Source: Zygnema cylindricum
Lineage: Eukaryota > Streptophyta > Zygnematophyceae > Zygnematales > Zygnemataceae
Reading direction: 5' to 3'
Length of the DNA stretch: 64,000 bases
NCBI GenBank assembly: GCA_037447655.1
Contig: JBBHKE010003455.1
Span: 215,453 to 279,452 of the forward strand
Positions 1-10,387 of this stretch are shown here, in pieces. The notes under the pieces were generated by a model, which saw only the letters and a list, made by a program, of their open reading frames with translations, was not told where the DNA came from and made no database searches. How positions within the stretch are numbered: position 1 is the first letter of the stretch; each line of letters starts with the position of its first letter. A program made the position numbers and the translations under genes.

Positions 1-28
1 ATCTGCTCCCAATATCCCCGGTAGTCGT
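1..28 (-). CDS. Host exon fragment beyond Copia-1
   Basis: This short stretch lies outside the low-coordinate end of Copia-1. Bases 24-28 (GTCGT) repeat at 5473-5477 on the other side, so it is the continuation of the interrupted minus-strand exon at 5473-5630. Joining across the insertion keeps the reading frame open (…GVEGRL then PGILGAD). The exon runs off the window edge. The gene is not recognised. Confidence 0.5.
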
Positions 29-476
29 TATAGGAGTAGGATTATTGGACGCCATAATAAAAGATAGTGAGAGTCTAAACATTTGGAATTGTGTGATCGA
101 GATTGATAATTTCATTATGAAACGAGATCCTTTTATACAAAGTTACAAAATGCTAATTACTGTGGATAGTACTGAACTACGCTACACAAAGTAGATTTGG
201 GCGGCTACACAAAGACCAAATCTATAAGACAAAGTTGACCGACGAAAAGAAAAGGAAAGAATAAGACCAAAAGTACAATTATAAGACCGCACTTGCATAA
301 GTGGAGTACGGTTTTGTTCACATAGGACAAATGAGACTAAAGTGGACGAGACCCCACTCAAATAAGTGGAGTACGGTCTTTGTCTACTTGAATAAGTGGA
401 GTACGGGCTCGGTTGACCTAAGACGAAATGAGACTAAGGTTGACGTACGGAAACTGACCGGAAATTACCCTTAACA
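29..476 (-). repeat. Copia-1 3' LTR
   Basis: Matches 4959-5472 at both ends. The first ~155 bases and the ~180 bases from about 295 correspond closely; the middle (about 187-290) differs completely from the other LTR. The right part holds repeated motifs with an AGTGGAGTACGG core (about 301, 367, 395). Confidence 0.9.
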
Positions 477-488
477 CCCCCCCTCAAT
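477..488 (-). other. Copia-1 polypurine tract
   Basis: On the minus strand a run of G preceded by GATTGA lies directly upstream of the 3' LTR start. Position and composition fit a plus-strand primer. Confidence 0.6.
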
Positions 489-699
489 CTAAAACTACAA
501 AGGAGTAATTTAGATGAAAAATAAAGGGTAATTGGAAGAATTAGGAGGAAGGTGGAGGACGAAGGCCGGAGGAGACACGAGGTTGCTCAAAATGGGGGCG
601 ATGAAGAGCTTTGGTGAGAAAGTCAGCAACTTGATCCGCAGATTTCACATAGAGAAATTGAAGGGTTCCATCCTCGACACGCTCCCGAGAATAGTGATA

Positions 700-1299
700 T
701 TAGATATCAATGTGTTTGGTGCGCTTGTGGTGAACTGGATTTTTGATCAAAGCAAAGGCACCTTGAGAGTCAGAGTAGATGGGAGTGGGTCCGGGTGGAG
801 GAAAACCAAGATTGGTGAGAAGGGTTCGAAGCCAAACAGCTTCCTTAGCGGCATGGCAGACAGCCATGTATTCGGCCTCAGTAGTGGACCAAGCTGTAGT
901 AGGTTGTTTCCTGCAAGACCAGGAGATAAGCCCATTCCCCAAGAAAAAACACGAGCCAGTAGTAGAACGGCGGGAAAGCTCATCTTGCACCCAATCGGAG
1001 TCAACAGAGCCGATGAGGGCAGTAGAACTAGAGGAGGAGTAAGTGAGGCAGAAGGATTTAGTGCCTTGCAGATACCGAAAGACTCGTTTAGCAGCCGCAA
1101 GATGATCTGGAGAAGGCCTTTGAAGAAATTGACTAAGTTTTGTAACCGATGTAGCAATATCTGGCCAGTGGCTTGCATAGCATACATAAGAGCGACCACC
1201 ATAGAGCGGTAAGTGGCATGGAGCGGAGGGGAGAGGAGGGTGTCGGTGGAGGGGACAAGAGGAGAATTGGCATCCAAAGGGGTGGAGATAGAAGAGCAA
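700..1299 (-). pseudogene. Copia-1 RNase H region
   Basis: The frame-shifted continuation of the RT gene. Copia RNase H signatures are visible: VFRYLQGT, DSDW (D of the active site), the TEAEYMA block, YSDSQGA and HHKRTKHIDI. An in-frame TAA follows HIDI although coding-like sequence (YHYSRE) continues, so the domain is cut short by a stop. Minor frame damage also exists near the start. Confidence 0.88.
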
Positions 1300-2870
1300 T
1301 CGGCCATACCAAAACGGTCAAGGAGATCAGAGACAAAGGTTTCATGGGAGAGGCAAAGAGTCTTAGTGGAGCGATTACGGAGGACTTGGATTCCAAGGTA
1401 GTATGTGAGTTCACCAAGGTCACTCATGTCAAAATGACGTTGAAGAATGAGTTTAACGCTGGAAATTTCAGAAAGAGACGGACCAACAAGAATGAGGTCA
1501 TCAACAAAAATAGCAACAATAATTAAAGAAGCACCTAAACCACGAGAATAGATGCTAAAATCAGCGTCGATGCGAGTGAAGCCTTCTTTCTTCATAGTGG
1601 CATCGATAGTATGGTTCCAAACACGAGGAGATTGTTTCAAACCGTATATTGTTTTGATGAGGTGACAGACCAAGTGTTCAGAGCCGGGGGACACATACCC
1701 TTCGGGTTGGTGCATATAAATGATTTCTGAGAGGACACCGTTCAAAAAGGCATTTTTAACGTCCATTTGATGAATACGGGAATCATGTTCAGCAGCTAAT
1801 GCAAGGAGAGCGCGAATCGACGTGAGGCGAGCAACTGGAGCATAAGTTTCAGTGAAATCTATACCTTCAATTTGGGAGAATTCCTTGGCTACCAATCGGG
1901 CTTTGTATTTGTCGACAGATCCGTCCGCTTTTTGTTTAACGCGAAAAACCCACTTTGAACCGATGGCTTTGCGACCTGAAGGAAGAGGAACAAGATTCCA
2001 AGTGTTGTTGGATATGAGGGCGGAATACTCTGCGTCAACTGCACTTTTCCAAAGATGAGAGCCAGGGCATTCGAAAGCGGATTTGAGAGAAAGAGGAGTG
2101 GAGATGAGAGAGGCTGAGGCACCAGTTGAATAAGCGTAAGCAAGGGATGCATGACCCATGGTCTCAATGAGGCGAGACGGAGGACCACGAGATCTGGTCG
2201 GGTATCGACGAGATGTATCAGGGGAGACATCTGTGGGGGATAAAAGAGGGTGGGGATCTGAAAAGAGGGGAGGGGGAGGGAGTATAGTGGATGGAAGAGA
2301 GGAAAAAAGAGGATCGTCGTCATGGGTAAGTTGAGAGGACCGAGAGGGAGAGGGATCATTTGAGATGATGGGGCCATTGATAATAGGGGTAGGATGAAGA
2401 GAGGGGAGTGGAGGTGGGGAAAGTAGGGAAACTGAGAGAGAAATAAAGTCGGGTGGGGATTGGACGGGGGTGGGGAAATCACAAAGAGAGGGATAAGAGG
2501 AGAGGTCGACATGAGAAGATGGAAGGGGAGGACGGGAGAGAGTTTGGAGAAGGGGGGATTCGTTAAAAGCAACGTCACGTGTGGTGATCACACGACAACG
2601 CGAAGGGCACCAAATGCGATAGGCTTTTGAGTTAGGGGCATACCCTACAAACGTTCCACGAAACGCGCGAGCACCCCATTTCCCGGTAGAATTGGTGAGG
2701 TCCTTATACCACGTTTCGCAACCGAAGGTACGAAGGTGGCGGACATCGCGTTTCATAGAGGACCATGCTTTCATGGGGGTAATGTTAGGCTTAGCACTTG
2801 ACGGGCACAAGATACTAAGGTAGTTAGCGCATATGGTTGCCTTAGCCCAAAGAAAAAGGCAAATTTGCAA
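747..2870 (-). pseudogene. Copia-1 reverse transcriptase region
   Basis: A 707-codon frame. It starts in the C-terminal integrase region, passes a long Ser/Pro-rich linker (about residues 110-230), then shows copia RT motifs: KWVFRVK, KARLVAK, HQMDVKNAFLNG, GLKQSP and the catalytic box as FVDD in place of the usual YVDD, then YYLGIQV. From about position 1200 this frame loses similarity and RT/RNase H continues in the frame at 700-1299. This is a decayed retroelement gene that would have synthesised element cDNA. Confidence 0.9.
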
Positions 2871-4497
2871 AATACAACATAGATCGAGCCATTTTCGCTA
2901 AAGTAAGATTGTACCTTTCGACAACGCCGTTCTGCTGAGGAGTGTATGGTGCACTCAACTGGTGCGAGATGCCATGGTCAGCGAGGAAGGAGGAGAATTG
3001 GTGAGACATAAACTCGCCACCATTGTCAGTGCGTAAAGCCTTAATGCGCTTGTTGTGAAAATTTTCTGCAAGCGCTTTAAATTCCTGAAAACGTGCAAAA
3101 ACGTCATATTTATGACAAATAGTATACACATGGGAAAAGCGGGTGGCATGATCGATGAAAGAAACAAAGTACAAGGAGTCGCCTAAACTGCGTGTGCGCA
3201 TGGGACCGCATACGTCGGCGTGAATGAGAGCAAGTGTTTCTGTGATAATGGTAGTACTGATAGGGAAAGATTGACGAGGCATTTTGCCTTGAATGCACCT
3301 ATGACAAAAATCCAATTTTTTGTTAGAAAAAGAGTTGATTCCGGTTACAAGTTTTGGCAAAGAAGTTAAACTAGCGTTATTTAAATGCCCATAGCGTAAA
3401 TGCCAAAGGGAAAAATCGTCTACACAAGCATTTAAAGCAAAAGGGACGCTAACACTTGAAGTAGAAAGATTTTTAGGAGAGTAGGATTGTAAAAAATACA
3501 TAGAGTCTTTTGCTATTCCAAAACCTACGCTAATTTTGTCTTTTTTGCTTAAAAATTGAACGCTATCTTCATCAAACTCGGCCTTAACGCCATCAGTCAT
3601 AGCGACTCGAAGAGAAAATAAATTCCGAGCTAAACCAGGGACTAAAAGGACATTCTCAATGTGAATCGAGGAAATTGGAACGCGGATGTGGCCAGAGTGA
3701 GTGGCCAATAGTATTCGGTCGTCCCCTAAACGTATCTGCATAGGGGAGAGTAAAGGAGTTAAATGTGAAAACAAATCAGATCGAGGAGAGAGGTGATGAC
3801 TGGCACCACTATCGATGATCCAATCATTATGCGTGGCATGAGATAAAAATGCATACCCGGGTGTAAAAGAAACGTCCAGACCGGCGTGGGAGAGATTTCC
3901 GTAGCCGAATTCCAAAGCTGGGGGAGGACCAGAAGGATTTGCGGATGCGAGAGGAGGATTAGACGAAAAAGAAGGGAGAGGTGGAGGGATTGGCCAATGG
4001 GGATTGTATGACGCGAAATGGGCGGCGGCAAATGGGGTGGAGTGATGTGGAAATTGGGATGGAGGAGGATAAGGGTAATGGTACGGAAAATTTGGGGGAA
4101 AAACAGGTTGCGGGGAGGACTCGGGAAGTGGAGTAGGAGTGGAGAGAACGTGAGCCATTTTGGCGTCACCGTTGGAATTCGAATTTGACCCCTTTGCAGC
4201 TTTTTTGCGTGCCAACTTGCGACATTCGGTTGCCGTGTGTTCTGGCTTTTTGCAATAATTGCAAATGACAGACGGCGACCCCCCCAAGTTAGGTTTAAAA
4301 TTTGAAGCAAAGTATGCGTTTACTTGGGAAGGGTTAGATGCAGAAAAGGACAAGATTTTTGTTTCTTCATGCATTAATTTTGTACATAAAACGTAAAAAG
4401 GGATCGGATTCTCAAGATTGTCAAAAGATGAGAAAAAAGGTGCGAAAGATTCTGGCAAGCCCCCTAATAAAGTGGATGACAAATCTCCATCAGACAA
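2842..4497 (-). pseudogene. Copia-1 gag C-terminus, protease and integrase
   Basis: A 551-codon frame. Domains in order: end of gag; one CCHC zinc knuckle (CNYCKKPEHTATEC, about residue 79); a Pro-rich linker (about 115-205); the aspartic protease core WIIDSGASHH (about 225); the integrase zinc-binding HHCC region (LWHLRYGHL … CHRC, about 365-405); and the integrase catalytic core with HADVCGPM, RTDNGGEF and QNGVVERYN giving D, D and E. The frame then ends and the distal integrase is in the next frame. The gene would have encoded the particle protein, protease and integrase of the element. Confidence 0.9.
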
Positions 4498-4562
4498 GAT
4501 TACGCCAATCTGTCACACTTCCCTGAAAATAGGTCAACTGTACTTATCCAATCTTGCATCGA

Positions 4563-4877
4563 TTATGTCGTCTTTTTCAATAAATTGAAAAATGCTCGTT
4601 TTTGAATGCGACGAGCCGCCCAATCGGTTTGTACGTACGCGGCTGTCAAACGAGACCAAGCGTCCGCCGACGTGAGGGCGCCTCGAATGAGTCGCGTTTT
4701 TTCTGTCGTTAGCGCCATTACTAGGCGCGCGTGAGCGTTGTCGTCCTTGACTTTCCATTCCGCGATTTCTTGAGTTTTGGTTGTTTTGGTCGCCGCGTCA
4801 TCTGTAGTATTAATGACTGGTGGTTTAGATGTGCCAGTGAAAAAATCCCAAATTTTCTCTAACTTAAAAAGATGCAT
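4563..4877 (-). pseudogene. Copia-1 gag N-terminus
   Basis: A 104-codon frame whose order and spacing fit the N-terminal half of copia gag: a W near position 10, then a helical region with ARLVMALTTEK, ADAWSRLTAAY and RRIQKRAFFNLL, the pattern of UBN2-type gag proteins. It stops before the next gag frame begins at 4497, so gag is split by a frameshift or small deletion. Confidence 0.7.
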
Positions 4878-4947
4878 GGCAAAAAATGACCAATCATAGA
4901 AATTTGAACCATCGAACTTCTAAATATTATTGGAAGTTGCATGGTTT

Positions 4948-4958
4948 GGCCCATAACC
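4948..4958 (-). other. Copia-1 primer binding site (half-tRNA iMet type)
   Basis: Immediately inside the 5' LTR. On the minus strand it reads GGTTATGGGCC, complementary to the anticodon stem-loop of plant initiator tRNA-Met (GGCCCATAACC around the CAT anticodon). No site complementary to a tRNA 3' CCA end is present at this position. The match is 11 bases, shorter than in Copia-2. Confidence 0.75.
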
Positions 4959-5472
4959 TATAGGAGTAGGATTATTGGACGCCATAATAAAAGATAGTGA
5001 GAGTCAAAACATTTGGAATTGTGTGATCGAGATTGATAATTTCATTATGAAACGAGATCCTTTTATACAAAGTTACAAAATGCTAATTACTGTGGATAGT
5101 ACTGAACTACGCTACACAAAGTAGATATTGGGGTTCTGACTGTCAAGGGGTCAGTCACTTGGGTTTATATTAACTTGGAGTCGGCACTATCTAGATTAGC
5201 TTCTTTTGGATCTGCATACTCTGAGGGCCAATGGAGGTCTCAGAGTTTCACGCACTTGAATAAGTGGAGTACGGTTTTGTTCACATAGGACAAATGAGAC
5301 TAAAGTGGACGAGACCGCACTCAAATAAATGGAGTACGGTCTTTGTTCTCGAAGGACAAAAGACTAAGTGGACGAGACCGTACTTGAATAAGTGGAGTAC
5401 GGTCTCGGTTGACCTAAGACAAAATGAGACTAAGGTTGACGTATTGAAACTGACTGGAAATTACCCTTAATA
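4959..5472 (-). repeat. Copia-1 5' LTR (mosaic)
   Basis: It shares both ends with 29-476, but about 5126-5247 is unrelated to the partner LTR. That insert ends in CTCTGAGGGCCAATGGAGGTC followed by TCAGAGTTTC, close to the end of the Copia-2 family LTR read in the opposite direction. The right part has about 2.5 tandem units of ~64 bp starting near 5254, 5319 and 5382. Confidence 0.85.
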
Positions 5473-5953
5473 GTCGTCCTTCAACGCCTTTTTTGAGACC
5501 GCCAACTTGTGTCTGTTCTCCTTGAGGCAAAGCAAATTGACTCGAATCGACAATACATGTCAAAATAGCCCTCACAGGTGATGTTTCCCGGAGATGTTTT
5601 ACCACATCTAATTGAAGAGGGTGCAAGTGACGTCCGCCTAAGAACTAGGGGAGACGTTGCCTACTAGAGGAGACGTTGCCTCCAGTGAGTCTTCCCTCAG
5701 ATGTGGAAGCCATGGCTGGGCGTCGAATTTGAGCCCATCCTTTTGAACTTTTTGGGGGATAAACGGGAGGTACACATGAAGTTATGACCTGGTGAACGAG
5801 ATCTGCCCCCATAACGGACGCCACTTTACTCGCTGCATCAGCACTCCCTCTTTCGAAAACCAGACGAGTCAAAAGCTGCAAAATCCGACAGTTTGACCAT
5901 TCACGATGGTTAATTGCGGGTTCGTAAATCCTTCTTTTCCTCCAATAAACCAT
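5473..5953 (-). pseudogene. Host gene exons interrupted by Copia-1
   Basis: Two minus-strand open stretches. One (about 5645-5950) contains NCRILQLLTRLVFERGSADA and a Pro-rich PPVYPPKSSKGW; the other (about 5473-5630) contains HPLQLDVVKHLRETSPVRA and ends LKKGVEGRL at the Copia-1 junction. Codon use and amphipathic helices look like a real large protein. A short local duplication (GGCAACGTCTCC twice, about 5650-5680) with stops separates them, so there is either an intron or damage there. I do not recognise the family. The downstream part continues at 28-1. The exons at 6.6-8.4 kb are probably upstream exons of the same gene. Confidence 0.45.
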
Positions 5954-5984
5954 ATTCCTTTCTCCATCACAGTCTACTTTCCTT

Positions 5985-6285
5985 GAATAAAGCCTTGATT
6001 CTTTGAAAAATAATCATGGTCCGTAAATCCTTCATGTTCCAAAATCACATTCATTTTTCCATGACGGTCTTCTATCTTTAAATAAAGCCTTCGTTCTTTG
6101 AAGAACACCTTCATGTTCTCCCAAAAAGCGTCTTAATCTTTTAAAGTACGCCTTCATTCTTTCAAAAAACCACTTGTGCTTTCAAGAAACCTTTCCTTCT
6201 TTAAAGAGACCCTTCATTCTTGGAAGAAACCCTCGTTTCCTTCTTTCATAAAAGCCTTCATTTTCCAAGAAAAGTCTAAGAAAGC
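5985..6285. repeat. Degenerate minisatellite (CCTTCATTCTTT…)
   Basis: Around ten imperfect units with the core CCTTCATTCTTTGAAAGAA (variants with GTTC, CTTC and CCAAG). They are spaced about 25-35 bases apart in the stretch between two host exons, probably an intron. Confidence 0.7.
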
Positions 6286-6479
6286 ATAGTAGTTACAAGA
6301 ACATTTCCGAGAATGATCAATATTGCAACACAGTTGTACAGCCTTAGTGGCGTTTTTCCGACTCATGCATGAATAGAGCGTATATTTTCTGAACGAATGG
6401 TCAATTGATTAAATTCACATAGGCGAACAACAATTAGTGTGTATCACATTTTGGTAAAAGTATACCAACATTAGCTTGG

Positions 6480-6570
6480 CTTAACAGAATTTGCACATTA
6501 TTACATCTACATTATTACACATTATTATACAGTATTACACATTATTACATCTGCATTATTACAAATTATT
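6480..6570. repeat. ACATTATTAC short tandem repeat
   Basis: Repeated decamers close to ACATTATTAC, with variants containing ATCTGC and ATACAGT. Non-coding. Confidence 0.8.
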
Positions 6571-6619
6571 GCAAGGACGACAAAATATAAGGGGTGGAGG
6601 ATTGTCGAAGGATCATCGA

Positions 6620-6781
6620 AAGGGAAAAGGAGAAGGGCGACAAAAAGAGTAAAATGAGGTCATCTAAATGAAGAGATGTTGTTCTTTTCAATTTTCTGGC
6701 GATCAAAAAGTTGTGTTCCTGATTCAGTCGGGACAAAAGGGTCTTTAGGCGTAACAGAGCGTTCACATAACTCTCAAAACC
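6620..6781 (-). CDS. Candidate host exon, unrecognised protein
   Basis: On the minus strand a pyrimidine-rich acceptor (TTGTTTTGATGCAG) opens a frame GFESYVNALLRLKTLLSRLN, continuing QEHNFLIARKLKRTTS. This reads as an amphipathic helix like those in helical-repeat proteins. The 3' limit is unclear because no strong donor is visible. It is probably part of the same minus-strand gene as the neighbouring exons. Family not recognised. Confidence 0.4.
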
Positions 6782-6968
6782 CTGCATCAAAACAAAACTT
6801 AACTCAAAAATATTGTTATTTATTGATTATTTATGTTTCTTCATAAAATGTTATTGAGAAAAGGAAGCAAGGACTGATAATCATGCGTTGGTCTTCAGTT
6901 TCAAAATTGCTTAAAGCGATAAAAGAGCTATTCACGGAACTGCTCGTCAGTTTCAGAATTTCGATTGT

Positions 6969-7024
6969 CAGGGAACATGGTTAATGACTGGGAACATGGT
7001 TAATGACTGGGAACATGGTTAAGT
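6969..7024. repeat. 19-bp tandem repeat, about 3 copies
   Basis: The unit GGGAACATGGTTAATGACT occurs twice in full, then a third time cut short. It lies in an intron-like region. Confidence 0.85.
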
Positions 7025-7625
7025 ACATTAATAAAAAAATTTATAAAAATTAACAATACTCACTGCTATTAATTTCCCTTTGAATTACAACAGGTTGTGT
7101 ATCCAGAATCTACCATTCACTCCAACATTATTGAGATATGAGTATTAACATGCCTTTGTGAAAAATCTCTTCAACTGTAGCAAAAATTAATGCTTGGTAT
7201 TGTAAAATAATAGAACCAATCTCTTCCTTCGAAACTGAATTATAGAGCATGAGTAATATTTAAGAAACTGAGCAGGAAAGTATACAAACTACAAGGGAAA
7301 AGTGACAATACTAAATTTGTACAGAAAGGGGAAAGAAAAATCCTGCTTATTATCTAGCGATAAGCCACTTCCACAAATTACGAACAATGGTCGACAAAGG
7401 TGGTTAACACACATCCAGTGAGAGAGAAGGGTAGCTACGGGACAAGGTCAAAAACGTTTGACTGTCTGATAGATCGGAAACCAAAGCACAAATGTGAAAT
7501 TAAAAACAAAAATGATCTCAAAACAAAACTGATGGAAAAGAACCAAAAAAAACAAGAGGGCGAAGAATTTTTTTTAGTAAAAATGTTTATCCGTTTACAA
7601 AATTTCAAAAAACAATAAACAAACC

Positions 7626-7850
7626 TTGGGAGTTTTTTCAGGAAGTTGTCCACCAACGGCTTTATTTGACATGGTCTCCTTCTCTCTTTCAGGATCTGCC
7701 CAAAGAAGACGCATCATATGACCGCGAGATTCCGTGTCTCCTGAAAGAAGGTCCCATCCCATGGCTGCCACGAGAGGTTGCAACTTCAGAAATGGAGACA
7801 AAATTTGCATTAAAGATACCATGGCCCAACCGAGGAAAAGCACAACACTT
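7626..7850 (-). CDS. Candidate host exon, unrecognised protein
   Basis: Minus-strand open frame reading SLMQILSPFLKLQPLVAAMG, then WDLLSGDTESRGHMMRLLW and a Lys/Glu-rich end PEKTPK. It ends exactly at a good donor (AAG|GTTTGT) at 7626/7625. Helical, Leu-rich content suggests a large helical-repeat protein. The 5' limit near 7850 is uncertain. Confidence 0.45.
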
Positions 7851-8149
7851 TTAACATTTATAATAACTGCAATACTATATGAAAATTTATGGAAATTTGT
7901 TATCTATCATTGTGCTAAAGACATTGAACAAGAAAAAGGGAAATGAAAGGCAGCGCGAGATGAAAGGATAAGACAGGAAGAGAAAGGGAAAGAGAGAGCG
8001 AAGAGAGACTCCCTTACAGTGTACAAACGGCTTCAACAAAAAGGTGCACTCTATAGCACACACTGTTTTACTCCCCAAAAGAAATAATATTCAGTCTGAT
8101 GCAAATTGATTCAAAGAAGATTATGTCAAGAAGGAAAAACTGAATTTTA

Positions 8150-8443
8150 ATCTTTTAAGTGTAACCGAATGTTCACATTGGCTGCGTTTTGAAAGTGCCT
8201 TTTCTTTACAGCCACCAGGGAAAGGTGTTTACGTTCGACCCGCGCATGGTGAAACATTTCCCTTATGGACCTGTGAATAGCTTTGTCTCTCGCATTAACC
8301 AAATCCTCTGTGTGACTATTATTGACTCCTTCACGAAGATCCATAAGAGGTTTATGTAAACGCTCCAAAGGGGGAGCTGCGAGCTGTTCCCGGCTATGGC
8401 TGCCTTGCAGGACTTCTTCGTGAACAATTTCATCCTCTACAGT
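8150..8443 (-). CDS. Candidate host exon, unrecognised protein
   Basis: A strong acceptor on the minus strand (TTTCTTTTTCTTGCAG) opens a frame TVEDEIVHEEVLQGSHSREQ, followed by LERLHKPLMDLREGVNN and KAIHRSIREMFHHARVERKH. It is charged and helical with no low-complexity bias, so it is likely a genuine exon. Its donor is ambiguous (GTGAAC or GTTACA). I do not recognise the family. Confidence 0.5.
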
Positions 8444-8489
8444 CTGCAAGAAAAAGAAACAAAGAACGATGTCATTCTCTCATTCTATA

Positions 8490-8590
8490 TATATATCCCT
8501 CTTCCTCTCCCTCTCCCTCTCCCTCTCCACCTCCACCTCCACCTCCCCTCCCCCTCCCCATCGCCCTCCCTCTCCCTCTCCCTCTCTTGT
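8490..8590. repeat. CT-rich low-complexity tract
   Basis: TCCCTC and CCACCT units dominate on the plus strand, preceding the larger satellite. Confidence 0.85.
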
Positions 8591-8618
8591 TTCCAAAAAG
8601 GCTTATAAAATCCCAGAT

Positions 8619-8698
8619 GACAGCTTATAGTCTAGTCTGTGCCCCTGAGCTCTGCATTGACAGCTTATAGTCTAGTCTGTGCCCCTGAGCTCTGCATT
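8619..8698. repeat. 40-bp perfect tandem duplication
   Basis: Two identical 40-base units (8619-8658 and 8659-8698) starting GACAGCTTATAGTC, followed by the start of a third (GACAGCTGTC). Confidence 0.95.
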
Positions 8699-8699
8699 G

Positions 8700-9585
8700 A
8701 CAGCTGTCAGACTTCTCATTCTCATCCCCATTCTCAATCTCTTTCCGAACCCTGATTTCTTCCCCATTCCAGTTCTTGTTCCCGTTCCAGTTCCCATTCC
8801 CGTTCCATTTGCCGTTCTCATTCTCATTTTCATTCTCGTTCTTTCTCATTCTCATCCTCATTGTCACCTTCATCCTCATCCTCATTCTCGTCCTCGTTCT
8901 CAATCTCATTCTCGTTTTCTTTCCCGTTCCTGTTCTTGTTCCCGTTCTCGTTCCCGTTCCCGTTCTCGTTCCCATTCCCGTTCTCGTTCTCGTTCCAGTT
9001 CTCGTTCCCGTTCCCGTTCTCGTTCCCGTTCTCGTTCTCGTTCTCGTTCTCATTCCCATTCCCGTTCTCGTTCCCGTTCCCGTTCTCGTTCTCGTTCCCA
9101 TTCTCGTTCTCGTTCTCTTTCCCATTCCCGTTCTCGTTCTTGTTCCCATTTCCGTTCTCGTTCTCATTCCCATTCTCGTTCTCCGTTCTCGTTCCCGTTC
9201 TCGTTCTCGTTCTCGTTCTCATTCTCGTTCCCGTTCTCGTTCTCGTTCTCGTTCTCGTTCTCGTTCCCATTCTCGTTCTCGTTCTCTTTCCCATTCCCGT
9301 TCTCGTTCTCGTTCCCATTTCCGTTCTCGTTCTCATTCCCATTCTCGTTCTCATTCTCGTTCTCGTTCCCGTTCCCGTTCTCGTTCTTGTTCCCATTCCC
9401 GTTCTCGTTGCCGTTCCCGTTCTCGTTCTCGTTCCCATTCTCGTTCTCGTTCTCGTTCCCGTTCTCGTTCCCGTTCTCGTTCCCGTTCCCGTTCTCGTTC
9501 TCGTTCCCATTCTCGTTCTCGTTCTCGTTCCCGTTCTCGTTCCCGTTCCCGTTCTCATTGTTTCTCATTCTCATTCGCATTCTCT
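8700..9585. repeat. Hexanucleotide satellite (GTTCTC / GTTCCC)
   Basis: About 0.9 kb of six-base units on the plus strand, almost all GTTCTC or GTTCCC with occasional ATTCCC and CTTTCC. There is higher-order structure: a distinctive segment beginning TTTCCCATTCCCG at about 9118 recurs about 169 bases later at 9287, and a ~60-70-base pattern repeats three times between 9361 and 9555. Because the period is a multiple of three, five of the six frames carry long open stretches (Arg-Ser, Val-Leu and Phe-Ser on plus; Arg-Thr and Asn-Glu on minus). These are not evidence of genes. Confidence 0.95.
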
Positions 9586-9921
9586 CACTTTTTCTCATCG
9601 CAGATAGAACATCGCATTCCAATCTACATTTCTGCATCACAGGAAAGGGGTGAAGGAACTCATCCCCGCAATTTCACTGTTGAAAGCACTGTGTTCACAC
9701 AGTTTCGAAGAATGAATAGAAGTTGAAGTACATCTTGATCGTAAGCATCATGTAGACAGACAACTTGGGCAAAAGTCACATGGGCCAAACTTTTGTAATT
9801 CAGATTAGTTATAACAGACAAACCAAAACCTCATTGAGGCTCAGTGGCAGCCGGTACAGCTGGTGCTAGATCTGCCGTGGTTAATTTGCCAAGACAGACG
9901 AAACACTTCGAATGCTCAAAG

Positions 9922-10288
9922 CATAGTTCAAAAGTAGGTGAAAGTACGCCCATACAATATTCCTATTGTATGCAAAACATACAATATGGCCTTATGACCC
10001 ATATTGTATTGGTCGCAAAATGAAAAAAAAATAGTAACAGGGTTGAGTTGCACATCGTTCGATAGAGAATTAAACGTCATGCCTAAATTTTGAAAAAAAA
10101 ATCGGACAAAAAATTATTTTTCTGTAAGTTTTGAGGTATTTTTTATTTTAACCGTCAGATTTGGACGATCAGACGGTTGTCGATCAAACTAGCGACCTAA
10201 AAAGATCACATGAAGAGCCCATAACACAACTTACGATAAAGGCGCCGACAAAAGGCCTACAATTGAAACGCCGTACTTTTGAACTATG
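9922..10288. mobile_element. hAT-type MITE, copy 1
   Basis: A 367-bp non-autonomous element. Its terminal inverted repeats begin CATAGTTCAAAAGTA at both ends. It is flanked by a perfect 8-bp target duplication GCTCAAAG (9914-9921 and 10289-10296), the hAT signature. No transposase is encoded. A related element lies at 61520-61976 in the opposite orientation. Confidence 0.9.
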
Positions 10289-10387
10289 GCTCAAAGTAGA
10301 GGTGAGACAGTTTCGTCGCTGATTCGGCGATGAGATGATCTCGTCGCTTGTTTAGCGACGACGTGTTCGTCGCTTAATCTAGATTCA

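Larger units (their letters stand above)
29..5472 (-). mobile_element. Copia-1, Ty1/copia LTR retrotransposon
   Basis: A complete but inactive Ty1/copia element in minus orientation. It has two LTRs (29-476 and 4959-5472), a half-tRNA type primer site next to the 5' LTR, a G-rich polypurine tract next to the 3' LTR, and gag, protease, integrase, reverse transcriptase and RNase H in copia order. The target duplication is GTCGT (24-28 and 5473-5477). The LTR termini in element orientation are TG…TA, not TG…CA; the outer 5' start has mutated to TA. Coding is broken by a gap between gag pieces near 4500-4560, a frame change near 2860 between integrase and RT, a frame change near 1200, and a stop near 700 inside RNase H. 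It interrupts a host coding exon. Confidence 0.93.

Noticed and set aside
532-1526. Plus-strand open frames across Copia-1
   Set aside because: They are antisense shadows of the reverse transcriptase/RNase H region.
8679-9726. Long open frames encoding Arg-Ser, Val-Leu or Asn-Glu repeats
   Set aside because: They arise on both strands and in several frames from a period-six satellite that happens to lack stop codons; there is no non-repetitive coding context.
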